Below, piece by piece: positions 36,012 through 47,927 of a DNA stretch of 64,000 nucleotides. The notes below the pieces were generated by a model. That model worked only from the letters and a program-made list of their open reading frames with translations. It made no database searches and was not told where the DNA came from. The position numbers and the translations under genes are program-made. The first letter of the stretch is position 1. Each line of letters opens with the position of its first letter. Source of the DNA: Xanthomonas massiliensis. GTDB taxonomy: Bacteria; Pseudomonadota; Gammaproteobacteria; Xanthomonadales; Xanthomonadaceae. Location of the stretch: assembly GCF_900018785.1 (NCBI RefSeq), contig NZ_FCOY01000006.1:1302001-1366000 (forward strand). Reading direction: 5' to 3'.

Positions 36012-38777
36012 TCACCGGCTCGCCGCCGGGCGTGCGGACGTGGCAGGCGCGCGCGTCGCGACCTGGGCCAGGGTGGCCAGGGCACGGCTCCTGCGATCGT
36101 CGTCGCCCCAGCGCTGGGCGGCGATCGCGGCGGCCGGCGTGGCCCGGCTGATCGCCGCCGCGGTGTCGCCGTCGGCGCGCGCCAGGGCCGCCTCCAGCCA
36201 GGCCGCATCGATCGCACTGGTCGCGTAGGCCGGCGCGTCGATCCGGGCGTTCAATGCCTGCAGCCGTGCAAGCACGTCGCGCGCGCCGGCCCGGTCGCCG
36301 GTTGCCAGGCGCGCCTGGCCCAGTCCGGACAGCACGTCCCCGCGCACTCCCGTCAACGGCAGATCGGGATGCCCGTCGAGCGCTTCGTCGGCTTCCCGGT
36401 ACAGCTGCAGCGCCTGGCCGACCTGGCCACGACGCGCCGCCAGCCGCGCCTGCAGGTCCAGCCCCTGCAGGAAATTGCCGACCGCCCAGGCATGCCCGCT
36501 GGCGGCACGTTCGCGCAGGCGCGGCGCCAGCCCGGCCAGCATCGTGCCGGCTTCGTCCAGCCGGCCCAGCTCGATCATGGCCTCGGCCAGCGACACCTGG
36601 GTGCCATCGTGGAAGTCGGGCGACTGCGCGGCGAAGGTCTTCGAGATCGCCAGCGCCCGCTGCATCGCCTGCGCCGCGTCCCCGTAGCGCCCCAGCTGCA
36701 TCAGGGCATCGCCGAAATAGGCCAGCAGGCCCGCCAGCCCCGGGCCGTTGCCGTCCAGCACCCGGTCGTAGTCGGCGATGATGGTGCGATACAGGGCAAC
36801 GGCCCGGGCCGGATCGACGCGGATCGTCACCAGCGCCTGCACGAAGCGGTAGTAGATCAGGGCCGGGTCGTGGCCGCCGTAGAACGCCGTCGCCCGCGCC
36901 AGCGCATCGCCGGCACGCGCGCGCGCCTGCGCATCGTCCCCGGCGACCGCCAGCGCCATCGCCTGCGCGGCCAGCGCCTGCACTTCCAGCTCGCGGTCGG
37001 GCGCGGCCTGGGCATGCAGTTCGGCCAGGATCTGGCGCAGCTGCTCCTGGATCTGCGCGACCGGCATCTGCCGCACCGCCAGCTCCGAATACATCTGGTT
37101 GATCCGGACCCGCAGGATCTCGTCGGGCTCGGCACCGGGGGATTGCCGCAGCAGCGCGATCGCCTCCTTGTCCACCTGCGCGGCCGAGGGCAGGTCGATC
37201 AGCATCGAATAGGCCCGGCCCAGCGCCGCGAGCACGCGCGCGCGTTCGAGCGTGCCCGCCGGGTAGCCCGCCTGGAGCCGGCGCGCCTGTCGCAGCACCG
37301 GCAACGCCTTGTCGCCGCGGTCCAGGGCGTTGTAGGCCCGGCCGATCGACAACAACAACGGCACCCGCACCGCCGCCGGCATGGCGGTATCGCCCTGCAG
37401 TTCGGCGACGCCCTTGTCCAGCATCTCGGCCACGGTGATGCGTTCGCCCCGGCTGCGCGACGGGTCGGCATTCTCGAACAGCTCGCTCATGAAGCCGGCC
37501 AGCGCCTGGGCCTTGTCGCGCTCCTGCTCGGCCAGGCGCAGCTGGCTCTCGCGCTCGATGCCGAAACCGGCCAGCAGCATGCCCAGCGCCAGCACCGCCG
37601 CGGCCGCGCCGCGATGCCGCTTCAGGTAGAGCCGCGCCCGGTACCAGGCCGCCCCGCGCCGGGCCTGGACCGGCAACGACTGCAGGAACCGCTCCAGGTC
37701 TTCGCCGAGCGCCGCGGCGGTGGCGTAGCGATCGCCCGGGGCGGTGCGCATGGCCTTGAGCACGACGGCGTCGATGTCGGCGGGAATGCGATAGCCCGGG
37801 ACGGCCGCCGCCGGGTCACGCGCGTCGCGACGCCGGCTCGGCGGCTGCACCCGGCCGGTGACGATGGCGTTGGACAGGGCCAGCGGCGATTCCTCCGCGG
37901 CGAACGGGAGCAGGCCGCTGACCAGCTCGTACAGCACCGCGCCCAGGGACCAGATGTCGCTGGCGGTCGTCAGGGACTCGCCGAGCACCTGTTCGGGGCT
38001 GGCATAGGCCAGGGTCAGCGCGCGCTGGCCGGCGGCGGTGCGCAATGCTGCCTCGCCGCCCTCCTCGGCCAGCAGCCGGGCGATGCCGAAATCCAGCAGC
38101 CTCGGCTCGCCGCGCGCGTCCACCAGGATGTTGGCCGGCTTGATGTCCCGGTGCACCACCAGGTGCTGGTGCGCGTACTGCACCGCCGCGCAGACCTTGG
38201 CGAACAACCCCACGCGCCGGGCCAGCGACAGCCCCTGCTCGCGGCAATAGACGTCGATGCGCTGGCCCTGCACGTATTCCATCGCCAGGAACGGCTGGCC
38301 GTCGGCGGTGCTGCCCGCATCCAGCAGGCGGGCGATACGGGGATGGTCCAGTCCCGCCAGGATGCGGCGCTCGTCGGCGAAGTGGCGCAGCACCTCGGGG
38401 CCCGGCTCGCCCGCGCTGCCCACCAGTTTCAGCGCCACCTGCTGCACCGCGCCGCCGACGTTGCGTTCGGCCAGGTACACCACGCCCATGCCGCCCTGCC
38501 CGAGCCGGCGCAGGATGCGGTAGTCGCTGGCGGCCGCGGCGACCACCTGCGCGCCGCTGCGGTCCGGTGCCACGTAGGCGTTCCACGTCGGCGGCGGCAG
38601 GGTCGATTCCGAATCCAGCGCCTGCAGCAGCCATTCGACCTCCCGCCTCAGGGCGTCGTCGCCGGCGCATTCGCGCACGACATGGGCCTGCCGGTCCTCC
38701 GGCGGCAACGCGTCGGCGGCCGTCGCGATAGCCTTTGCCCGCAGGTAGCGGGCCTGCACCGGATCCACGTCATCCAT
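36012..38777 (-). CDS. membrane Ser/Thr protein kinase with C-terminal TPR region
   Basis: 921 residues. Kinase domain from about 85: glycine loop [13 protein letters not shown], Lys117 in VALKLVG, catalytic loop [19 protein letters not shown], and SPEQVLGE as the APE equivalent. A single membrane helix ([17 protein letters not shown]) follows near residue 400, then [37 protein letters not shown], a segment typical of bacterial kinase-TPR proteins, and a long helical-repeat region. It should sense through the outer domain and phosphorylate Ser/Thr inside. It sits between proB and proA in the same direction, a gene pair normally adjacent. Start at 38777 (MDDVDP). Confidence 0.93.
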   Translation of the reverse strand: MDDVDPVQARYLRAKAIATAADALPPEDRQAHVVRECAGDDALRREVEWLLQALDSESTLPPPTWNAYVAPDRSGAQVVAAAASDYRILRRLGQGGMGVVYLAERNVGGAVQQVALKLVGSAGEPGPEVLRHFADERRILAGLDHPRIARLLDAGSTADGQPFLAMEYVQGQRIDVYCREQGLSLARRVGLFAKVCAAVQYAHQHLVVHRDIKPANILVDARGEPRLLDFGIARLLAEEGGEAALRTAAGQRALTLAYASPEQVLGESLTTASDIWSLGAVLYELVSGLLPFAAEESPLALSNAIVTGRVQPPSRRRDARDPAAAVPGYRIPADIDAVVLKAMRTAPGDRYATAAALGEDLERFLQSLPVQARRGAAWYRARLYLKRHRGAAAAVLALGMLLAGFGIERESQLRLAEQERDKAQALAGFMSELFENADPSRSRGERITVAEMLDKGVAELQGDTAMPAAVRVPLLLSIGRAYNALDRGDKALPVLRQARRLQAGYPAGTLERARVLAALGRAYSMLIDLPSAAQVDKEAIALLRQSPGAEPDEILRVRINQMYSELAVRQMPVAQIQEQLRQILAELHAQAAPDRELEVQALAAQAMALAVAGDDAQARARAGDALARATAFYGGHDPALIYYRFVQALVTIRVDPARAVALYRTIIADYDRVLDGNGPGLAGLLAYFGDALMQLGRYGDAAQAMQRALAISKTFAAQSPDFHDGTQVSLAEAMIELGRLDEAGTMLAGLAPRLRERAASGHAWAVGNFLQGLDLQARLAARRGQVGQALQLYREADEALDGHPDLPLTGVRGDVLSGLGQARLATGDRAGARDVLARLQALNARIDAPAYATSAIDAAWLEAALARADGDTAAAISRATPAAAIAAQRWGDDDRRSRALATLAQVATRAPATSARPAASR

Positions 38778-38940
38778 GCCGGCGCCGCCGTGCCATGGCG
38801 CGCATCGCGCGCGGTCGCCGCCCATGGCCGGCATGGTTCCGCACCCGGCGTGTCCGCCGGTATCCGTGGTCGCCTCCCCCTGACCGCACCTGCCTCTCCC
38901 CCCGGAATCGGTACGACCGCCGGCCGCCTTGGCCGGTCCG

Positions 38941-40089
38941 CTACAACAGCACCAAGTCGTCGCGATGGATCACGTTCTCGCCGTAGTTGTACCCCAGCAC
39001 CGCCTGGATGTCGCGCGAGTGGTGGTGGGCGATGCGGGCGATGTCGCGGGCGGAATACTGGACGATGCCGTGCGCCAGGCGGCGCTCGCCGGCATCGTCC
39101 CGGCACGCCACCGCGACCATGTCGCCACGGCGGAACTCGCCTTCCACGGCGACGATGCCCCCGGGCAGCAGCGAGGCGCCCTTCTCCGCCAGCGCGCGCG
39201 CAGCGCCGGCATCGACCACGACCGCGCCCGGCTCCAGCGGCGCGTGGCGCAGCCAGTACTTGCGCGCGGCGATGCGGCTGTGCGCGGCGCGGATGCGGGT
39301 GCCGCGCAGGCGGCCCTGCGCCAGCGCGCGCACCGTATCGCCGTCGCGTCCGTTGAACAGGAAGGTGTCGATGCCGGCCTCGCCGGCCTTGATCGCCGCC
39401 TCCAGCTTGGTGCGCATGCCACCGGTGCCGGCGCGGCTGCCGCTGCCGCCGGCCATGGCCAGCACCTGCGGGGTCAGCTCGGCCACCTCGTCCACCGGCC
39501 GGGCCTGCGGGTCGTGGCGCGGATCGGCGGTGTACAGGCCGGGGATGTCGGTGGCGATGAACAGCGCATCGGCATCGACCAGGGCGGCGACGATCGCGGC
39601 CAGGTTGTCGTTGTCGCCGAGCTTGAGCTCGTCCACCGAGACGGTGTCGTTCTCGTTGACCACCGGCAGCGTGCCCAGCCGCAGCAGCTCGGTCAGGGTG
39701 GCGCGGGCGTTGAGGTAGCGGCGCCGGTTGCGCAGGTCGTCGTGGGTGAGCAGTACCTGCGCCACCGGGCGCTCGAAGAAGCGCTGCCACAGCGCGATCA
39801 GCTGCGCCTGGCCGAGCGCGGCCAGGGCCTGGCGCGCGGCGATCGCGGCTTCGGCGCTGCCGGCGTGGGGCAGGATCGCGCGCCCGGCGGCGACTGCGCC
39901 GGAGGACACCACCACCACCTCGCGCCCGGCCAGCAGGCTGGAGGAGACGAACTGCGCCAGCCCCAGCGCGTAGCGCGGCGACAGCCCGCCGCCGTCGGCG
40001 GCCAGCAGGCTGCTGCCGACCTTGAGCACCGCGCGCCGCCACGGCGGCAGCGGCTGTTCGGCGAAGCCGGCGGGGGCGTCAGTGTTCAT
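38941..40089 (-). CDS. proB: glutamate 5-kinase
   Basis: 382 residues. The amino-acid-kinase domain has VLKVGSSLLAADGGGL, VSSGAVAAGRAIL, VNENDTVSVDELKLGDNDNLAAIVAALVDADALFIATDIPGLYTADPR and GTGGMRTKLEAA. A C-terminal PUA domain follows (GAVVVDAGAARALAEKGASLLPGGIVAVEGEFRRGDMVAV). It phosphorylates glutamate for proline synthesis and is usually inhibited by proline. It is downstream of argH and a yciI-like gene in the arginine block. Confidence 0.96.
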   Translation of the reverse strand: MNTDAPAGFAEQPLPPWRRAVLKVGSSLLAADGGGLSPRYALGLAQFVSSSLLAGREVVVVSSGAVAAGRAILPHAGSAEAAIAARQALAALGQAQLIALWQRFFERPVAQVLLTHDDLRNRRRYLNARATLTELLRLGTLPVVNENDTVSVDELKLGDNDNLAAIVAALVDADALFIATDIPGLYTADPRHDPQARPVDEVAELTPQVLAMAGGSGSRAGTGGMRTKLEAAIKAGEAGIDTFLFNGRDGDTVRALAQGRLRGTRIRAAHSRIAARKYWLRHAPLEPGAVVVDAGAARALAEKGASLLPGGIVAVEGEFRRGDMVAVACRDDAGERRLAHGIVQYSARDIARIAHHHSRDIQAVLGYNYGENVIHRDDLVLL

Positions 40090-40150
40090 CGGCTTGCCAT
40101 CCGCCGCAGCAATGGAATGCGTGCCGGCGCAGGCGGCACCTGCGGGCGCT

Positions 40151-40411
40151 TCATCGGCGCGTGTTCCATTCGTGGACAGTGAGGTCGGAACTGCCGTGGA
40201 TCGCCAGCGGGTCGGCCGCCACGATGGCCTTGGCTTGCTCCAGGCTGCCTACGTCCTTCAGCAGGTAGGCCCCGCCGCTGCCATCGCTGAAACCGCCGGT
40301 CAGTTCCAGCAATCCGCGCGTGCGCAGGTCGTCGAGGAAGGCCAGGTGCGGAGCGACCACGGCGGTATCGAAACCGGGTTTGCGCATGGCCAGGACCAGG
40401 TAGTGCGTCAT
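40151..40411 (-). CDS. YciI-family protein
   Basis: 86 residues, shorter relative of the protein at 6113-6412: MTHYLVLAMRKPGFD, HLAFLDDLRTRGLLELTGGFSDGSGGAYLLKDVGSLEQAKAIVAADPLAIHGSSDLTVHEWNTR. The fold is that of the YciI superfamily; function unknown. It lies in the arginine block between argH and proB, after a 239-base spacer rich in inverted repeats. Confidence 0.85.
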   Translation of the reverse strand: MTHYLVLAMRKPGFDTAVVAPHLAFLDDLRTRGLLELTGGFSDGSGGAYLLKDVGSLEQAKAIVAADPLAIHGSSDLTVHEWNTRR

Positions 40412-40477
40412 CGTGCTGTGTCCTTCATGGGGATGATTCGCCGCTGCAGTTCGTTGCGCTCGTCGTTTCCGCGCGGA

Positions 40478-40589
40478 GCCTGTCTCCGCGATGCCTCTTC
40501 GTCACATTCGGAATTCCCGAATCCCTTCTCCTGTTTCGGGGCCATGGCCCCGCAAGCGGGGGAAGCGAACGGGCTCAGCGGAGACAGGC
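40478..40589. repeat. nested inverted repeats in the argH to yciI-like spacer
   Basis: Outer arms GCCTGTCTCCGC (40478-40489) and GCGGAGACAGGC (40578-40589) are perfectly complementary. Inside lies a 16-bp palindrome CGGGGCCATGGCCCCG (40537-40552) overlapping a second hairpin CCCCGCAAGCGGGG (40548-40561). The spacer would fold strongly in the arg transcript. No coding function seen. Confidence 0.6.
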
Positions 40590-40650
40590 CTTCCACGGAG
40601 ACGACGATTCCATTTCCAGGCGAGCCGGATCATGTTTCATGCGAGCCGAA

Positions 40651-41946
40651 TCACGCCAGGGCCTGCCAGCGCGCGCGCAGCGCGTCCAGGCGCAGGTCGG
40701 CGGCCGCGCCGGGCGAGACCCGGGCGGCCAGGCTGCCTTCCGGCGTCCTGCCGTCGCCGGCATGGGCGGCGCCGGCGGCGGCGGCCCTGTAGGCCTCGCG
40801 GAACGGCACGCCGGCCACCGCCGCCTCCACCGCCACGTCGGTGGCGTACATGCCCGAGTCGATCGCCGCGCGCAGCCAGTCCTGGCGCCATTCCAGGTTG
40901 GCCAGCAGCGCCGGCAGCAGCTCCAGCGCCGCCAGGCCGCGGTGGAAGCCGTGGAACAGCGCGCCCTTGCTGTTCTGCAGGTCGCGCTGGTAGCCCGACG
41001 GCAGCGACAGCAGCTGCTCGATCTCGGTGCGCGCGGCCGCCACGCTGGCGTGGGTGGCGCGCATCAGCTCGATCACGTCCGGGTTGCGCTTGTTGGGCAT
41101 GATCGAGCTGCCGGTGGTGTACTGCGCCGGCAGCGCGACGAAGCCGAACTCGGCGCTGGTGTACAGCGACAGGTCCCAGGCGATGCGGCGCAGGTCCAGG
41201 GTGGCGCTGCCGAGCGCCTCCAGTGCGGCCAGCTCGAACTTGCCGCGCGAGAGCTGGGCGTAGATCGGGCTGACCTGCATGCGCGCGAAGCCGAGCGCGG
41301 CGGTGGTGTGCTCGCGGTCCAGCCCGAGGTTGACGCCGTAGCCGGCGGCGGTGCCGAGCGGATTGGCGTCGATCAGCTTCAGCGTATCGGTGGCGCGCAC
41401 CGCATCGTCGATGAAGGCCTCGGCCCAGCCGGCCCACCACATGCCGGCCGAGGACACCACGGCGCGCTGGATGTGGGTGTAGCCGGGGATCGGCAGCGTC
41501 GCCTCGGCCTGGGCACGGTCGAGCGCGACCTTGGCGATCTCGCGCGACAGCGCCGCGACCCGCGCCAGCCTGTCCTTCAGCCACAACCGGGTGGCTACCA
41601 GGATCTGGTCGTTGCGGCTGCGGCCGGTGTGGATCTTGCGGCCGGCATCGCCCAGGCGCTCGGTCAGGCGCGACTCGATCGCCGAGTGGCAGTCCTCGTA
41701 GCGCTCGTCGAGCACGAAGGCGCCGCTGCGGTAGTCGGCGGCCAGCGCGTCCAGCTCGCGCAGCAGGCCCGCCAGCTCCTCGGCCGAGAGGATGCCGATG
41801 TGCTGCAGGCCCTCGGCGTGCGCCTTGCTGGCGGCGATGTCGTAGAGGAGGAACTCCCGGTCCAGGATCACGTCGTCGCCGGCCAGGAAGGACTGGATCT
41901 TCGCGTCCACCTGCACGCCGGGTTTTTGCCAGAGAAGTTCGGCCAT
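40651..41946 (-). CDS. argH: argininosuccinate lyase
   Basis: 431 residues, slightly shorter than the 460 common elsewhere. Family motifs are [31 protein letters not shown] and the signature [15 protein letters not shown] containing the catalytic Ser loop. It splits argininosuccinate into arginine and fumarate. The N-terminus is [11 protein letters not shown]. It is 69 bases after argC and is the last arginine-specific enzyme in the block. Confidence 0.96.
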   Translation of the reverse strand: MAELLWQKPGVQVDAKIQSFLAGDDVILDREFLLYDIAASKAHAEGLQHIGILSAEELAGLLRELDALAADYRSGAFVLDERYEDCHSAIESRLTERLGDAGRKIHTGRSRNDQILVATRLWLKDRLARVAALSREIAKVALDRAQAEATLPIPGYTHIQRAVVSSAGMWWAGWAEAFIDDAVRATDTLKLIDANPLGTAAGYGVNLGLDREHTTAALGFARMQVSPIYAQLSRGKFELAALEALGSATLDLRRIAWDLSLYTSAEFGFVALPAQYTTGSSIMPNKRNPDVIELMRATHASVAAARTEIEQLLSLPSGYQRDLQNSKGALFHGFHRGLAALELLPALLANLEWRQDWLRAAIDSGMYATDVAVEAAVAGVPFREAYRAAAAGAAHAGDGRTPEGSLAARVSPGAAADLRLDALRARWQALA

Positions 41947-42015
41947 CGTTATCTCGCTTCGGGCGGCCAGCGCCGCCGGTCGTATTGCGTTGGGAAGGGG
42001 CGCGCTGGGCGCGGC

Positions 42016-42971
<956 letters not shown>

Positions 42972-42975
<4 letters not shown>

Positions 42976-43586
42976 GCGTGTTGCTCCAGGCGGAAGCGCA
43001 GGTTCGCCTTCACGGCCCGCCATTCCGTATCGAGGATGGAAAAGACCACGGTATCGCGCAGGCTGCCGTCGGCGTGGCGCTTGTGGGCCCGCAGCACGCC
43101 GTCCTGCTTCGCCCCGAGCCGGGCGATGGCCGCGCGCGAGGCATGGTTGAACCAGCTGGTCTCGAAGGATACCGCGGCACAGCCCAGCGCCTCGAAGGCA
43201 TGGCCGAGCAGCAGCAGCTTGGCCTCGGTGTTGATGCCGCTGCGCTGCACCCGCGGCGCATACCAGGTGTAGCCGATCTTGAGGTTGGGCACCGCCGGCT
43301 GCAGGTCGTAGAAGCGGGTGCTGCCGACGACGGCGCCGTCGCGATCGAGCACCGCGAACGGCAGCGCCGTGCCCGCATCGCGCGCGGCCAGCGCCGCGTC
43401 GACGTAGTCCTCCACCTCCCCGGGTGCCGGCACGTTGGCGTACCACAGCCGCGACAGCGCACCCTCGCCCAGCGCCCGGCGCAGCCCCGGCGCATGCGCG
43501 GCGGCGAGCGGCACCAGGCGCACGCCGCCGCCGGCCAGGTCCGGGACCTGCCGCCAGGCATCGGGCACGGGAACGGCGCGCGCCAC
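42972..43586 (-). CDS. GNAT-family N-acetyltransferase (RimJ/RimL type)
   Basis: 204 residues. GNAT core with [107 protein letters not shown]. The pattern matches RimJ/RimL-like enzymes acting on N-terminal amines or small molecules. Set 3 bases after the argA/B stop and overlapping argC, so it is a true operon member. Acceptor substrate unknown. Confidence 0.88.
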
Positions 43587-43589
43587 GGC

Positions 43590-44927
43590 TCAGCCCACCA
43601 GCGTCGCTTCGTGGCCGCCGGCGTATTCCACGCAGCGGCGGATCTGCTCGAAATCGTCCAGGCCGCACCAGAACGTCTTCCACTTGGCCTGCTTGTAGCA
43701 GCCGTCGGAGACCGAGTAGTAGAAGATGTTGACCTGGTTGTTGTGGCGCGAGCGCCAGAACAGCTGCGGCGTCTCGGCGCGCATCACGTTCCACACCGCC
43801 CGGCCCAGGCCCTCGCCCTGCGCCTCGTCGGAGACGGCGAACTTGTCCATGTACGGCACTCCGTCCACGTCGGCCAGGATGATCGCGGTGCGGTAGTTCT
43901 CGCTGACGTACACGCGCAGCAGGCGGGTGCGCTCGAAGTAGTCGTCCACCAGCCGGCGGCCGAAGCTCGACTCGATCAGTGCCCGCAGCCGCGGCAGGTC
44001 CACCTGCTCCCAGCGATCGAAGCAGCACACCCGCTCGCCCAGGCGCACCAGCGTGCCCGAGCCCTTGTGGGTGAACAGCTCCTTGGCCAGGTCGGCCGGC
44101 CGGGTGATCGACACCGACGACTCCAGCGGCAGCCCGTCGAGCAGCGACTTGATCTGCTCCAGCTTCACCCGCATGCCGCCGTTGATCCACGGCTGCGCCA
44201 TCAGGTGGTCGTACTCGGTGGACAGGTTGATCGAGTCGATCACCTTGCCCTTCTCGTCCAGCAGGCCGCCGGTGCCGGTGAGGAAGATGATCTTGTACGG
44301 CTGCACCGCGCGCACCAGTTCGGCGGCGGAGAAGTCGGCGTTGACGTTGAGGATCTGGCCGCCGGCGGTCTCGCCGAGGCTGGCGATGACCGGGATCGAG
44401 CCGGCGTGCAGGCTGGCCTCGATCGGCGCCAGGTTGACCGAGGTCACCTCGCCGACCAGGCCGTAGGTGTCGCGGTCCAGGTACCGGGCCTCGAACACGC
44501 CGCCGGTGATCGAGGTGGCGCGCGCCCCGGCCGCCTGCAGCGCCTCGACCAGGCGCAGGTTGGAGGCCTGGAACACCTTGCGCACGATCGCCAGCGCCTC
44601 CGGCGAGGTCACCCGCAGGCCGTTGACGGTGTGCTTGTCGATGCCGGCGGCGGCCAGCTCGGTATCCAGCTGCGGGCCGGCGCCGTGCAGCACGATCGGG
44701 GTCAGGCCGACCTCCTGCAGGAAGGTCAGCGAGGAAGTCAGCGACTCCAGGTCGTCGCGCAGCACCGCGCCGCCGACCTTGACCACGGCGAAGCGCTTGG
44801 CGTCCAGCTGCGAGAAGCGCTTGAGGTACTGGCTGATCTCCTTGGCGCTGGCCATGCTGGAAAGCAGGCGCACGATGGTCTGGCGGGTGTGGCGTTGCGG
44901 GGCGGGAAGCGAGGTCTTGATGTTCAT
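43590..44927 (-). CDS. argAB: bifunctional N-acetylglutamate synthase/kinase
   Basis: 445 residues. The N-terminal amino-acid-kinase domain (to about 290) has [44 protein letters not shown] and [36 protein letters not shown]. The C-terminal NAT/GNAT domain (about 300-445) has [37 protein letters not shown] and [20 protein letters not shown]-type sequence. This fused NAGS/K form is known from Xanthomonas and relatives and resembles vertebrate NAGS. It makes and phosphorylates N-acetylglutamate, the committed and arginine-sensitive step. The start at 44927 gives the family N-terminus. Confidence 0.94.
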   Translation of the reverse strand: MNIKTSLPAPQRHTRQTIVRLLSSMASAKEISQYLKRFSQLDAKRFAVVKVGGAVLRDDLESLTSSLTFLQEVGLTPIVLHGAGPQLDTELAAAGIDKHTVNGLRVTSPEALAIVRKVFQASNLRLVEALQAAGARATSITGGVFEARYLDRDTYGLVGEVTSVNLAPIEASLHAGSIPVIASLGETAGGQILNVNADFSAAELVRAVQPYKIIFLTGTGGLLDEKGKVIDSINLSTEYDHLMAQPWINGGMRVKLEQIKSLLDGLPLESSVSITRPADLAKELFTHKGSGTLVRLGERVCCFDRWEQVDLPRLRALIESSFGRRLVDDYFERTRLLRVYVSENYRTAIILADVDGVPYMDKFAVSDEAQGEGLGRAVWNVMRAETPQLFWRSRHNNQVNIFYYSVSDGCYKQAKWKTFWCGLDDFEQIRRCVEYAGGHEATLVG

Positions 44928-44947
44928 GGTCGTGTGCGGCCGCGCGC

Positions 44948-46051
44948 TCAGGCGCCGGCGTTGATGATGCGGTTCACCGACTCGGCGTAGCGCTGCAGCT
45001 GCTCCAGCGTGACGAACTCGTCGGCGGTGTGGGCCTGGGCGATGTCGCCGGGGCCGTAGACGAAGGCGGTGTAGCCGCCGGCCGAGAACAGCGAGGCCTC
45101 GGTCCAGAAATCCACCGCGTTGCCGATCGGCAGGCCCAGCTCGTCGGCGACATCGCGCGCGGCCAGGCGCCGGTCCTCGGCCCTGGCGATGTCCCCGGAC
45201 GGCAGGCTCGGGCCGCGGAAGGTCTCGACGAACTCGGCCGCGGCCGGCTCGGCGAAACCGGCGAAGGTGGCCAGCAGCGCGTCGTTGTCCATCGACGGCA
45301 GCGGCCGGAAGTTGAAGCGCAGCTCGGCGGCCGGGGCGATGACGTTCGCCTTGATCCCGCCCTCGATGCGGCCGATGTTGAAGCGCAGCCCGGTCAGCCC
45401 GCCGAAGCGCGCATGCGCCAGCGATTGCACGTGGTCCAGCGCCCTGCCGCCCCAGCGGATCGCCTGGTGCAGCGCGCTGGCCGCCGGGTCGAGCGCGGCC
45501 GACGCATGGCCGGCGGTGCCCTTGAAGCGCATCAGCACCGAGCTGATGCCGCGATGCGCCAGTACCGCCTCGCCCATCGTCGGCTCGGCGACCACCACCG
45601 CCTCGTAGGGCTGCGGGCCGCGCGCCAGGAAGGCGGCGATGCAGCGCGGATCGTTGGCCTCCTCGTCGGAGGAGAACAGGAACGCGGCATCGCCGGTGCC
45701 GGCGTTGGCCGCCGCGATCAGCGCCGCCGCCGCGCCCTTGATGTCGCACACGCCCAGCCCGACCACGCGGTCGTCCAGGCGCCGCATCGCGTGCGGGTCG
45801 GCGCTCCAGGCCGGCGAATCGGGCACCGTGTCCAGGTGCACGTTGAACAGCACCTTCGGCGCGCCGCGTACCGCGTACAGGCTGACCGCGCCGGCACCGT
45901 GGTCGATCACCTCCACCGCGAACCCCGGGAGGTTCGCGCGAATGTAGTCGAAGATGCCGCCCTCGGCGGCGATGGCGCGCGGCGGGTTGCGGGTGTCGAA
46001 GGACACCAGTTGCCGCAGGTGCGCGAGCGTGTTTTCGAGCAGATCGGTCAT
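44948..46051 (-). CDS. argE: N-acetylcitrulline (acetylornithine-type) deacetylase
   Basis: 367 residues, M20 metallopeptidase family. Metal ligands and catalytic residues: FNVHLDTVP (His, Asp), [15 protein letters not shown] (bridging Asp), SSDEEANDP (catalytic Glu pair) and [11 protein letters not shown] (His). [14 protein letters not shown] marks the dimerisation domain. Because the transcarbamylase of this cluster acts on N-acetylornithine, the physiological substrate should be N-acetylcitrulline rather than N-acetylornithine, as established for Xanthomonas ArgE'. Start at 46051. Confidence 0.92.
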   Translation of the reverse strand: MTDLLENTLAHLRQLVSFDTRNPPRAIAAEGGIFDYIRANLPGFAVEVIDHGAGAVSLYAVRGAPKVLFNVHLDTVPDSPAWSADPHAMRRLDDRVVGLGVCDIKGAAAALIAAANAGTGDAAFLFSSDEEANDPRCIAAFLARGPQPYEAVVVAEPTMGEAVLAHRGISSVLMRFKGTAGHASAALDPAASALHQAIRWGGRALDHVQSLAHARFGGLTGLRFNIGRIEGGIKANVIAPAAELRFNFRPLPSMDNDALLATFAGFAEPAAAEFVETFRGPSLPSGDIARAEDRRLAARDVADELGLPIGNAVDFWTEASLFSAGGYTAFVYGPGDIAQAHTADEFVTLEQLQRYAESVNRIINAGA

Positions 46052-46058
46052 GGGGAAG

Positions 46059-46514
46059 TCACGCGGCCGCGCTGGCGGCCTGCTGGTAGAGGTCGGGATG
46101 CATTACTTCCATCAGCGACTGCGGCTGGGCCGGGGCGGCGAAACCGTACCGGGCATACAGGCCGTGCGCATCGAAGGTGGCCAGCATGAACCGGCGCAGC
46201 CCCTGCACTTGCGGATGGGCCATGATCGCCGCCACCAGCTGCTTGGCGTAGCCCTGCCCGCGGTGCGCCGGCAGCACGAACACGTCGGACAGGTAGCCGA
46301 AGGTCGCGCCGTCGGTGATCACCCGGGCGAACGCCACCTGGCCCACCCCGTCGAGGTAGCCGCCGAAGCACAGCGAGCCGGCGATCGCCCGCTCGACCGT
46401 GTCGCGCGGGATGCCCCGGCTCCAGTAGGCCTCGGTCGAGAGGAACCGGTGGACCAGGTCCACGTCCAGCTCGTGCTTGTCGGTGCTGATGCGCAATGTA
46501 TCCATGGGTTCCAT
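46059..46514 (-). CDS. GNAT-family N-acetyltransferase
   Basis: 151 residues. GNAT motif A reads SDVFVLPAHRGQGYAKQLVAAIMAHP, followed by FMLATFDAHGLYARYGF, the usual C-terminal motif B. FGYLSDVFV and QVAFARVITD are typical of small stand-alone GNATs. The ATG at 46514 is preferred over 46505 because of GGGGAGGG upstream. It is 7 bases before argE' and likely cotranscribed with it; substrate unknown. Confidence 0.88.
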   Translation of the reverse strand: MEPMDTLRISTDKHELDVDLVHRFLSTEAYWSRGIPRDTVERAIAGSLCFGGYLDGVGQVAFARVITDGATFGYLSDVFVLPAHRGQGYAKQLVAAIMAHPQVQGLRRFMLATFDAHGLYARYGFAAPAQPQSLMEVMHPDLYQQAASAAA

Positions 46515-46702
46515 CGGCAAAAGCCCTCCCCTTCCGGGAGAAGGCGCCCCGGAGGGCGGACGGGGGGTCCGGACGCGGCCTCGTGCAGTGCATCGCCCGG
46601 GGATCATGCCCGGGCGGTTCTCCCGGACATGCGCGCTGCGTCCATCGGTGCCGCTGTCGCTCGCCTTGCCCCCCCTCACGGAAGGGCAAGGGGCGGGCGG
46701 CG
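46515..46702. repeat. intercistronic REP-like palindromic pair
   Basis: 188 bases between argG and the GNAT gene, on both sides carrying short GC-rich palindromic units: CCCTCCCCTTCCGGGAGAAGG near 46525 (arms CTTCTCCCGGAAG) and CCTTGCCC/GGGCAAGG around 46658-46692. Such paired, oppositely oriented elements between operon genes resemble REP/BIME elements of xanthomonads. No gene recognised. Confidence 0.45.
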
Positions 46703-47893
46703 TCAGCGGTTGACCTGGGCGTACAGGGTGGAGCTCATGCCGAACAGCTTGATGAAGCCCTCGGCCTCCTCCACGCCCCAGTCGGCCGACTGCGCGTAGG
46801 TGGCGCCCTTGGCGTTGAGGATGTGCGGGGACTTCACCGCCACCGCATCGACGCGACCGCCGCGGGTCTCCAGCGTGACCTCGCCGCTGACCTGGGCCTG
46901 GGACGACTTCAGGAACGCCTCCAGGTCGGTCTTGAGCGGATCATGGAAGAAGCCTTCGTACACCAGCTCCACCCACTTGCGCGCCACCTCCGGCTTGAAG
47001 CGGTTCTGCTGCTTGGTCAGCACCGCGTCCTCCAGGGCGCGGTGCGCGGCCAGCAGCGCGACCAGGCCCGGCGCCTCGTAGACGATGCGGCCCTTCAGGC
47101 CGATCACGGTGTCGCCGGTGTACACGCCGCGGCCGACGCCGTACTGGCCGAACAGGGTGTTCAGCCGGGCCAGCAGCTTGGCGCCCTCCAGCGGCTTGCC
47201 GTCCAGCTCCACCGCCTCGCCCTGGACGAACTTGAGGGTCACCGTCAGCGGCTCGACCGGCCAGGCGCTGCGCGGCGCGCACAGCGCACGGGCGCCCTCG
47301 CCCGGGGCTTCCCAGCGGTCGATCTCGCCGCCGGACAGGGTCACGCCCAGCAGGTTCTCGTTGATGGTGTAGCTCTTCTGCTTGGTGCGCACGCCGAAGC
47401 CGCGCTCCTCCAGGTACTTCTGCTCGTAGGCCCGGGTCTGGGTGTGCTCCTTCTGGATCTCGCGGATCGGCGCGTGGATCACGTAGTCGCCCTGGGCCTT
47501 GATCGCCAGGTCGAAGCGCACCTGGTCGTTGCCCATGCCGGTGCTGCCGTGGGCGACGGCGTTGGTGCCCAGCTCGGCGGCGCGCTTGAGCGCGGCATCG
47601 ACGATCAGGTAGCGGTCCGAGACCAGCAGCGGGTACTGGCCCTGGTAGCCCTCGCCGGCCCACACGAACGGCTTGACGAACCCGTCCCAGATCGCGTTGC
47701 CGGCGTCCACGGTGACGTGGCTGGCCGCGCCCAGCTCGGCGGCGCGCTTCTCGATGTACTCGCGCTCCTCGGCGTCCACGCCGCCGGTGTCGGCGAACAG
47801 GGAGTGCACGTTGTAGCCCTGCTCCTTCAGGTAGGGGATGCAGAAGCTGGTGTCCAGGCCGCCGGAGAAGGCGAGCACGACGTCTTTGCTCAT
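46703..47893 (-). CDS. argG: argininosuccinate synthase
   Basis: 396 residues. The PP-loop is [15 protein letters not shown] at the N-terminus, followed by [32 protein letters not shown] and [21 protein letters not shown]. It condenses citrulline and aspartate with ATP. The start at 47893 gives the standard [12 protein letters not shown]. It follows the osmC-like gene after 34 bases. Confidence 0.96.
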   Translation of the reverse strand: MSKDVVLAFSGGLDTSFCIPYLKEQGYNVHSLFADTGGVDAEEREYIEKRAAELGAASHVTVDAGNAIWDGFVKPFVWAGEGYQGQYPLLVSDRYLIVDAALKRAAELGTNAVAHGSTGMGNDQVRFDLAIKAQGDYVIHAPIREIQKEHTQTRAYEQKYLEERGFGVRTKQKSYTINENLLGVTLSGGEIDRWEAPGEGARALCAPRSAWPVEPLTVTLKFVQGEAVELDGKPLEGAKLLARLNTLFGQYGVGRGVYTGDTVIGLKGRIVYEAPGLVALLAAHRALEDAVLTKQQNRFKPEVARKWVELVYEGFFHDPLKTDLEAFLKSSQAQVSGEVTLETRGGRVDAVAVKSPHILNAKGATYAQSADWGVEEAEGFIKLFGMSSTLYAQVNR

Positions 47894-47927
47894 GGCTGTG
47901 TGTCCTAGGGAAATTGGGGGGAGGGAA

